A stretch of 64,000 bases of DNA from Gibbula magus (Eukaryota; Mollusca; Gastropoda; Trochida; Trochidae). The translations under genes were made by a program, and so were the position numbers. Shown piece after piece: positions 56,740 to 64,000 of this stretch. Location: positions 38,761,548-38,825,547 of the forward strand of contig OW388299.1 of assembly GCA_936450465.1 (NCBI GenBank), in the 5' to 3' direction. The notes below the pieces were generated by a model. The model was not told where the DNA came from. It did no database searches and saw nothing but the letters and a program-made list of their open reading frames with translations. Numbering within the stretch: position 1 is the first letter of the stretch; every line of letters starts with the position of its first letter.

Positions 56740-58100
56740 GGCATTGAGATGGCAGATTATTGGGCTCCATTCAGCAAGACTGTCCTACAAGGAAATTTTT
56801 AGAAAAACTGGTTACCACTAGAATGAGTCAGCAGTGTTGTGAGGAAACATGTCCAAACAAATCATGTAGAAGAACTGTCTCCGTTCCTGTAGATCCCATG
56901 CAACCACACAAGAAAGTTTATTAAGAGTCTATTACCTCATGTTCGGCGTCAGTATTTTGCCATCAGTACTGTTAGTCAAAACCACTGTTTAAGTATTTAA
57001 TCAGAGGGTGCAACAGCTGTTGGGATTGCGGGCAAGAAGAGTCATCAGAAGTCCATATCTGACATCGACACAAACGTAACCGTAGGCTTTGGTGTCGACC
57101 GACGACAGTGGAACTTGAGGTCATGGAGGATTCATTGTTCCAACAAAAGTCGTTTTCGTCCTACACACTGTTAATGGTCAGAGTCGAGTATCACCAAGAA
57201 ACGTCATGCTAACCGTACCATATGGCGAGGATCAATTATGGTTGAGGGGTGCTTCTCTTATGACTGTAAGCTGGATTTGATGCACTGCCAGAAACACTTA
57301 CAGGCCCTCGCTAGATCCAGGAGATGCTGGAACCAGGCTTTATCGATCATTTTGATGACCAGAAACTTGTCATGGGGCCACGCTTTATGGATGATAACGC
57401 CAGACCTCATCTTTTGCAAGCTGTGATCCAATGTCTCGAAAACAATGGTGTTACAAAGATCCCATGGCCAGCAATGTCCCCTGATATAAACCGCATTGAG
57501 TATGTCTAGTTAAAACAAGTTGTAATGTTAGACGTCCCTAAATGACTGACTTAAATCAATGTCCGTGTCGTGTTGTCCTCAAATAGGGTCACATGGGTCA
57601 CTTCCTTAAAAACCTATTTTCATCTTCTCCAGTTCCAAAGGTCTAGAGAGCTGAAAAGTTGTATAACATTACAGCTAGTTTGAACTAGATTGAAGAAACC
57701 CTTATCCACAAAACCTCACGGAATTGGAGACAGTTTTCAACGAGGAGTGCTTTCAAATCCCCAATGAATAATTCATGAGGTATTTGTGGGGGTAATTGCT
57801 GTATTCATGATTTAGGCACGAGGTGACAGCACACGTTTTGACATTTTGTTGTTCCTAACACATGCACTGACCAAGTCTGTTCAATATGGTTGAGGTAGTA
57901 GTTTCCAAGAAATTTTTCTTACGATACAAAACATGAATATATTTGTTTCCTGTGTCTCTTGTTGTCCACATGTTAACCTTAACGAAAAAACATGTCAATT
58001 GTCTTTTTTTTACAATATCTTCTTTAGACGATCGGTGTTGTCTTTCTCGTATTTGCGTCTTTGAAATCTATCACAGGGGTGCTTAATTTTCCCAGTGTAT
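56740..58100 (+). pseudogene. Decayed Tc1-like transposase
   Basis: Broken coding similarity runs through several frames from about 56745 to 57530. The clearest parts are 'FMDDNARPHLLQAV', holding the second catalytic Asp, and 'WPAMSPDINRIEYV', holding the third catalytic acidic residue (Glu) of the DDE triad. The Trp codon that should follow 'EYV' is a TAG stop. Frameshifts separate the N-terminal helix-turn-helix part from the catalytic part. A Tc1-type terminus ('gtgcttaattttcccagtg') lies near 58080. The matching left terminus was not found. Confidence 0.8.
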
Positions 58101-58560
58101 ATTATTCCAAAGTAGTTGTCAGAGCAGCGTTGTTGTAATTGGAATCACACTAGCTGCGATAGTATAAATTCTTGTATTTTTTTCTGGGACAAGTCTCTTG
58201 CCGGATTCAAACCCTTTACTGAAAGTAGGCTTCACAGAAAGCTATAACTATTTGCAAAATATAATATAAATATGTATCATCCAAAACTGGGTTCCACAGG
58301 AGATATCGCTTGTGGGAGATCAAGCGATATCTCCTAGGAGATATCTTTTTGGCAGTAGATTTTGCACAATGCACTGTCACAGTCAACTGCATGACATCAC
58401 AATGCTTTTGCGTCATCGAGTAATGACATCACAATACTATGACGTCATAAACATGATGACGTCACAATGCTATGACCTCACCGCACTGGAAGTCAAATGG
58501 CAGAAATGTACTCAGATATGTACACTATTTTCACTTAAACGTAATAAGAATGATTTTGGA
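58101..58560. other. No gene; short CRE-containing palindromes
   Basis: 'aagcgatatctcctaggag' (about 58322) is palindromic around CCTAGG. 'tgacgtca' occurs at about 58441 and 58458 within short 'atgacatcacaat' repeats. Confidence 0.5.
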
Positions 58561-58568
58561 TGATAAAT

Positions 58569-58715
58569 AGAATCTCACCCTCGTGTCTTCTGATATCAAA
58601 TATATCAACACTCGTTGATAAAAGTGAAAATATCCTCGGCAAGCCTCGGATATTTGTAACTTTAATCAACTCGTGTTGATATATTTGATATCAGAAGACA
58701 CTTGGGTGAGATTCT
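58569..58715. mobile_element. Palindromic MITE
   Basis: 'agaatctcaccctcgtgtc' mirrors 'gacacttgggtgagattct'. The pairing continues through 'ttctgatatcaaatatatca' to the centre. Total 147 bp, non-coding. Confidence 0.9.
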
Positions 58716-58741
58716 CTATGTACTTGAAAAATAACACAACA

Positions 58742-59264
58742 TAAACTACCGGGCAAAAGAAAGTTTTCACCTAAGTTTATTTCGATTAATTCAATATTTA
58801 AAAGAAATCAGATGTATTTGACTATGACACGATACAATAAAACTTATCTGCAGTAGTTTGAATGGCTTTGTTGGTGACTGCGGTTAAATTTTAGTTCAAA
58901 TATCTTTTTGTAATGAAGACAGGGTTAAGAATGAAATTTTCACCATCATGACCCCTGCCCTGTTTAAAATGTTTTAAATGTGTGCAGAATCAGGCACATT
59001 TATTTATTTTCACATAGGATATGTCTTATATGTCGATGAACAATTGTGTATCATCAACAATAATTTAAAAACAAAATTAAACTTAAAATTTCATTTTTTT
59101 AAAAATAATTTAAAAACATGTAGAAGTATTCTTTGACTGCTAACTAAACACTTGTACTTATCAGTTTTGGATTATGACATCGAAAACTTGAGATATTTGC
59201 AATTGAAAATCATACATATGATAAAATCAACTGAGGTGAGTACTTTCTTTTGCCCGGTAGTTTA
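58742..59264. mobile_element. TIR element, family F, most complete copy
   Basis: Termini 'aactaccgggcaaaagaaag' and its inverse 'ctttcttttgcccggtagtt' are flanked by TA on both sides, as for Tc1/mariner-mobilised MITEs. It is 523 bp long with no coding frame. Confidence 0.9.
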
Positions 59265-59828
59265 CAATACATGTATTTGGTACTACTGAGTTGAACTGAC
59301 GTCGAGCCATATTTTCCCTACGAACTCTACCGCTGACCACTGTACGTATAGTGAGGTTTCAATAATTTCATTTCCAAAGTGGAAGGATATATATATATAT
59401 ATAGTTTTTATTTATATCACCCAATCCAAATATAACAATCTTACTTTTAGCGATACTACATAATGTTTTCATTGATCACAATATTTATGAAAACTAATGA
59501 AGATTGAAGTTTAGGAGAGTTACTTGGAGGATATTTATATATGAAACGCTAGATACTTAAGTCAATTTATTCAGCATTCATTGCTATCAATATTTACAAC
59601 CCGACACCCTGGCTGACATAAGAAATCTTCAAAATCATTAAGGAAAATATAAACAACATATTTAAATGCGTTTACAGCAATGCGTAGCTTTATTTTCTAG
59701 TATTTAAACGATTTTTACTGAAACATTCAGTGCAAATAGTGAATGGAAGAAATGTTCTCCTTGACCTACACCCTTTTTAAAGTCAGGAAATCAGCAATCA
59801 CCATCTTGACAACTGCGCCAGTTACCCA
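59265..59828. other. No gene seen
   Basis: AT-rich with a short TA run at 59388-59402. Confidence 0.5.
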
Positions 59829-59935
59829 GGGTACCGTTCTACTAACCGATTATAGCCCTGAGATCAATCTTAGCCAAAGATAAAAGATGGGCTTACGATT
59901 TATTTTAGGGCTAAGATCGGCTAGTGGAACGGCCT
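59829..59935. mobile_element. Short MITE of about 107 bp
   Basis: 'accgttctactaaccgatt' and 'tagccctgagatc' mirror 'agggctaagatcggctag' and 'tggaacggcc'. Confidence 0.75.
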
Positions 59936-59983
59936 CCGGGACGATGAACGGATATCAGTATCACGAGCAATATCCTGATTATA

Positions 59984-60375
59984 ACAAGGACAATCAAAGA
60001 GAATGAGAGAATTCATTTATATTACTGCTTATTTAGGAAACACATGTAATTCAAACTTAAAGATATTACTTTTAAAACTCAAAATAAGTAATTAGAGTAT
60101 CCAAATATAGAAAATCAATTCGTGTTCTTGGTGTAGGTACACACGCATTGGTATCAGTCTCGTTAAAACATGGCCGTAATTGGTTGCACTACGTTACACA
60201 CTATATGATTAAAACAAGGACAATCAAAGAGAGTTATACGAAAATGAGAGAATTCATTTATATTACTCCTTATTTAGTAAACAGATGTAATTCAAACTTA
60301 AATAAATTACTTTTAAAACTCAAAATAAGTAATTAGAGTATCCAAATACAGAAAATCTTGTTCTTGGTGTAGGTA
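59984..60375. repeat. Direct duplication, 230-bp spacing
   Basis: 'aacaaggacaatcaaagaga' occurs at 59984 and 60214. Both are followed by 'atgagagaattcatttatat' and, about 65 bp on, by 'aaataagtaattagagtatc' and 'ttcttggtgtaggta'. Confidence 0.9.
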
Positions 60376-60466
60376 TGTGTAACGTAGTGGAACTTAATTA
60401 CTATCTGATTTTAATTAGATTGGTATTGGTATCTTCATATATGTCCCTCACATGACAACAACACTA

Positions 60467-60905
60467 GGCAAAAGAAAGTAAACAACTCATTTGGTTTCGA
60501 TTTATTCAATATTTAAAAAGAAATGAGATTCATTTGATACACGATACAACACCATGTATTTGCAGTTGTTTGAATGATTGGTGATTGGTTAATTCTTAGT
60601 TAAAATATCTGTTTAATTTAGAAAGGGGTAAGAAATGAAATTTATACCAAAATGATCCCTACCATGTTTAAAATGTTGTAAATGTGTACAGAATGAGGCA
60701 CATTTATTGATGTGCACATAGAATATGCCTTATATGTCGATGAACAGTTGTCATTTATCCAAATTAATTGAAAATTTAATTGAAAAAAATTTAAACTTAA
60801 ATTTTCATTTTTAAAAGAAAATTAAAAACGATGTAAAAAGACACTTTCCATTTGATGAAGGAGTGAGTATACGCTCCGGAACGTCGTGTATTTTCACATT
60901 TTAGA
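60467..60905 (+). mobile_element. Family F copy truncated against a hammerhead-family fragment
   Basis: 60467-60835 carries the F interior ('aagaaatgaaatttatacc', 'tatatgtcgatgaacag') but lacks the right terminus. It is followed directly by 'tgatgaaggagtgagtatac', 'gctccggaacgtcgtg' and 'tattttcacatttt' (60857-60902), a family 1 hammerhead copy whose core is altered (TTGATGA, GGAAC). Confidence 0.7.
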
Positions 60906-62235
60906 AGAATACAACGGATCCGATTGTGAATAAAAGGAGACTTAAGAGAAACATGGTGTGATGCCCTCTAGGTTGTAATGCTATGCCTCCTTTATCTGAT
61001 TTTCTTTGTTGGCCGTATTTCTTCAGTTCCCTCTCTGAAACCAACGTCGGAAAACCGACAATGGTGCATTAATAAAGTGCAATCGATCAGTGTTACTCTT
61101 CTTTTTCGTTCTCTTTTCATCAAAGTTTTTTTTTACATTTTCTTCTGTATTTTAAAGCACCCTACTTAACGATGATTGATGAAACAACACTTGAGACTTA
61201 GAGACAAGATGAATTTAAAGGGATTTTACATGGTTTGCGCTCAAATATGTTAAACTAAATATGTTGCAAACATCATATTATGGTTTAAAAACGGCATGAA
61301 ATATCGGGAAAATTGTTATAATTACTTGAGCGATAAATGGTCAGTTTTATAAAATTATCGTCTAAGGAGTTTCATAATCGACCCATCCATTAATAAAATA
61401 GAACATACTGTATGCTTTGGGTCACAAATGTTGCCGCGGAATATTTGAAATTTAATATGTGTGTTTATGCTACATTCCAAATTATGAAAAAATGCAAACA
61501 TAAGAGAAAAGATTGTTGTTTCATGAACCTTTTGCCTGGCATATAACAATATATTTGCCCTGCCAAAATGACACATTCACTTTTATGAAATTTATAAAAT
61601 TATAAATCCATAAATTTATGTCTTATCATGTGTCCTGTCAAAATAATGATCACAATTAGCTAATTTAAACACACGTAATGTGATACGTAAAGTGCCTTTA
61701 AAAATGTCATGAAGAAATGCTTAACCCAAAATGGGCCTCAGAAGGTGGCAAAGGGAAGTAACTCTAAAGTGTCCACCCGACCACCTGTACTGTAAACATC
61801 TCAATCAAAACAAGAGGTTCGGTTTGACTGGTGTTTTTAATGATAGACTTGAAAACAACGCACCAATCTACAGGTTTGTTAAACATGGAATTGATATAGA
61901 ATACTTATTGTTTACTTGTTCTATGTAGTTTGATTAAATAACGAATTTTAGCAGTTACATAACATGTGTTGTGTAAGTCACTAAGGTAATTACTAAGACA
62001 AGTCTGACAAGTGTGAATATTGACTTCACTCTTCATTTTTCTACAGTACAACTTGAACATATTTATTTATAGTACCATATATGAAAGAGAACTTAATTAG
62101 CATATACATATCTTGATGTAGGCCTAGATCGATATGATAAAAATAACACAAACAATGATCAAACTGATTTCAGTGTAATTTTTAACCATTTCAGTTATAT
62201 TTTATCGAACAAATAATGAAAGATATATGGTAGGG
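60906..62235. other. No gene seen
   Basis: Short open frames only, with no family signature on either strand. Confidence 0.5.
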
Positions 62236-63206
62236 TGCCCTAAGTTCGTTAGTATCCTAAGTTCGTGACGTCATTTACACATGTGCGCGCTCCATTATGA
62301 CTCGCGCAAAATATCTGAAACGCCCGGACTATTGTTTCAAAACACAAACAAAATTGATTTATACAACTTGCAATAGCATTTAACCAATAAAACATTTACA
62401 ATGCCAATTTTGTCAACAAATTATGCTCAAAATCACTGTTTATTCTACCTCCAAAATGTCTTCATTTTCAAAAGTCGATCAATTTTTTTCAGAATTATGT
62501 ATGAATTTCATTTCATGTCGTCTGCTTTCCAAAAGTAGGTCATGTGGCAGTGTGCCAACAATCAAATACTGGTCGTCACACAACTTATTTTATTAAGCCA
62601 GAGAAGTCGTCTGGTGGCTTGTCAAAATATTCATAGAGATGTTAAAAAATAATAATTTCAAAATAAGTTACTTGAGAAAAATATTTATCATTATTTAATT
62701 TCATATTCATTTATTTGAGCATTGGTTATTTCTTCACATGGTGTTGTCAGTCAATCAATGTCTAAAGTTGTTTGTGAATAAAATATTCTCAAAATAAATA
62801 TTAAGCAAGTTTGTCATAATTTTTCTGGAAAATAAATACATTAAGAGTTATTTTACCTCTACAAAAACAAAATATATTAAATTGTATAAATGTTGCCTTC
62901 AATTCTGAAAGAAAAATATGTCAGGTCAACAGATTACAATACTTGACTAATCACAAATAATTAGTCTTGAAGAAAACAGCATTAAATCAAAGGTCACGAA
63001 CTTGTGTCCCAAGGCCACTACACTCGTTTTTTGACAGCAAATGTTTCTCCTTGGTCAAAACTTCTGCTATAATATAAAATATCCACCTGATCCTGTCAGG
63101 TAATTCATAAAATGTTATAATTTTGCTGTAAACTTTCAAACTAGGCTGACATGCATTTATTAAAGAGAAATTATTGATAGATGCTTAGGGCCACGAACTT
63201 TGGGCA
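62236..63206. mobile_element. Candidate TIR element of 971 bp
   Basis: The left end TGCCCTAAGTTCGT (62236-62249) mirrors the right end ACGAACTTTGGGCA (63193-63206) with one mismatch. Internal echoes are 'cctaagttcgtgacgtca' (about 62257) and 'ggtcacgaacttgtgtccc' (about 62991). No coding frame. No target duplication is obvious. Confidence 0.5.
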
Positions 63207-63420
63207 CTCGAGGATATGTTTAGATTATTGGAATTATTCTTGGTAGCATTTAATCCTCTTTGCAACAGATCATGTTTTTGCCAAACTATTTTGATTATGG
63301 TTTTTTTTGATGATACACATTTTAAAAATCATGTTTTGTTTTTTTATTTTCAGACCCCAGAATCCATAGTCCATGGCCTCATGATTTAACGTTTTGGATA
63401 TAGAGACTATACTGAAAATA

Positions 63421-64000
63421 ATGTACTGTTTCTTCTTTATGCGTTATATGTGTTCCAAACAGTTTGCTGTTCGATCTTGTTTCCGTAAACATCTGTCAAC
63501 ATGCAGAAAAAAATATCCCCTTTGTCAGTACAGTGCTTCCTCTTCAAGCGAAATCAAACGTCAAAATCAGATGTTTTACAACAATGAAATATTAAGTGCC
63601 AAAGTTAAGTGTTCGGTTCGTCATATCCAAAAAGATGTACATCAAGTTGAAACAATATATCCAAGAAATATACCAAACATGGCTGCAACTGGTTTAGTCT
63701 TGAATCAAGTCAGGACACGTCTCAACCAGGGTGAAATGCCTGGTGGTGAATTGGTGCAGGTTATTGATAAAATTGTTGAGGCATGTTACAGCGATCTCTC
63801 CGCTATCCCATGGCTTCATTCGCACAATATCGGAACAGCATTCTTACAATTGTTTGCTAATGATAAAGTGGAGACAGTCCTTGGTCCTGTGGTCCAACAC
63901 GAAGTCCTGCAGCAAGTCCTCGACCGACTCCGACTCCGACAACAGATGGACAAGGTTCCTGATGAAGACTGTCCCAGTCTCCTTATGTGCCTCATCAGTC
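63421..64000 (+). CDS. Second FASTKD1-like gene (partial, runs off the window)
   Basis: Open from ATG 63421 to the last base (193 complete codons) without a stop. A good acceptor ('tttttttattttcag', ending 63353) lies 67 nt before it, the same layout as the first gene's exon 1. The N-terminus is basic and mitochondrial-like. 'LSAIPWLHSHNIGTAFLQL' and 'VVQHEVLQQVLDRLRL' align with the first copy's 'LSTVPWLHTDNIAIAFMQL' and 'VVQHKVLQQVLDRLRL'. It has a two-codon insertion after 'DRLRL'. Same strand, 8.9 kb after the first gene ends, so a tandem duplicate. Whether it is complete beyond the window is unknown. By homology, a mitochondrial RNA-metabolism protein. Confidence 0.9.
   Translation, partial: MYCFFFMRYMCSKQFAVRSCFRKHLSTCRKKYPLCQYSASSSSEIKRQNQMFYNNEILSAKVKCSVRHIQKDVHQVETIYPRNIPNMAATGLVLNQVRTRLNQGEMPGGELVQVIDKIVEACYSDLSAIPWLHSHNIGTAFLQLFANDKVETVLGPVVQHEVLQQVLDRLRLRQQMDKVPDEDCPSLLMCLIS

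Noticed and set aside
57238..57509. Intact small transposase gene
   Set aside because: The two short frames are pieces of one Tc1-like transposase broken by frameshifts and a stop in place of the conserved Trp.

Overview
The window looks like AT-rich nuclear DNA of a lophotrochozoan, most likely a mollusc and plausibly a bivalve. This rests on intron-split animal genes, a very dense load of small inverted-repeat transposons, minimal hammerhead-ribozyme retroelements, tRNA-derived SINEs, and a 'pearl'-type element with about 160-bp core repeats next to a CGTC-rich tract. No bacterial operon, CRISPR array or rRNA gene is present. The species is an inference. About 80% of the window has no gene I can support. 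Layout: 1-2090 is a 49-bp satellite. 2100-15700 is gene-free AT-rich DNA with scattered MITE-like copies. 15700-17760 is a satellite built on hexamers. 17765-22490 is gene-free with small local duplications. 22498-27001 is a C/EBP locus with two bZIP genes facing away from each other. 27002-41980 is a transposon-rich desert with nested insertions. 41981-47750 (minus) is MRPL38. 48231-54558 (plus) is a FASTKD1-like gene. 54559-63350 is again transposon-rich. 63421 to the window end is the start of a second FASTKD1-like gene. The C/EBP locus has a classical C/EBP (CEBPA/B-like, minus strand, 260 aa) and a C/EBP-gamma (plus strand, 125 aa) head to head. Human CEBPA and CEBPG have the same orientation on chromosome 19, so this may be an ancient linkage. 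The classical gene has one upstream AUG that opens a 21-codon frame overlapping the main start, and the next in-frame AUG after that is codon 105. This resembles the reinitiation switch of vertebrate C/EBP alpha and beta. The shared intergenic DNA has a consensus C/EBP-ATF composite element, a CCAAT box, a C/EBP dyad, three MEF2-type sites and a palindromic kappa-B-like site. The second gene group is mitochondrial. MRPL38 (mitoribosome large subunit) and the FASTKD1-like gene (mitochondrial RNA metabolism) diverge from a shared region under 500 bp long. I reconstructed both gene models exon by exon: eight exons giving 407 aa, and six coding exons giving 913 aa, with every junction in phase. 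The FASTKD1-like gene has a tandem paralogue whose first exon runs off the window end. One block of about 115 bp is nearly identical between the two, while the flanking coding sequence has diverged. The repeats hold the most unusual structures. Two unrelated families carry a minimal hammerhead ribozyme core with compensatory stem I pairing and a palindromic stem III, the architecture reported for Penelope-like elements. One of them lies in a precisely delimited 1,246-bp insertion that has a 16-bp target duplication, a TATA box 30 bp before the ribozyme, and a 146-bp hairpin at the other end. The pearl-like element in FASTKD1 intron 3 carries a periodic array of everted TCAAGGTCA sites, the monomer recognition sequence of ERR/FTZ-F1 nuclear receptors.
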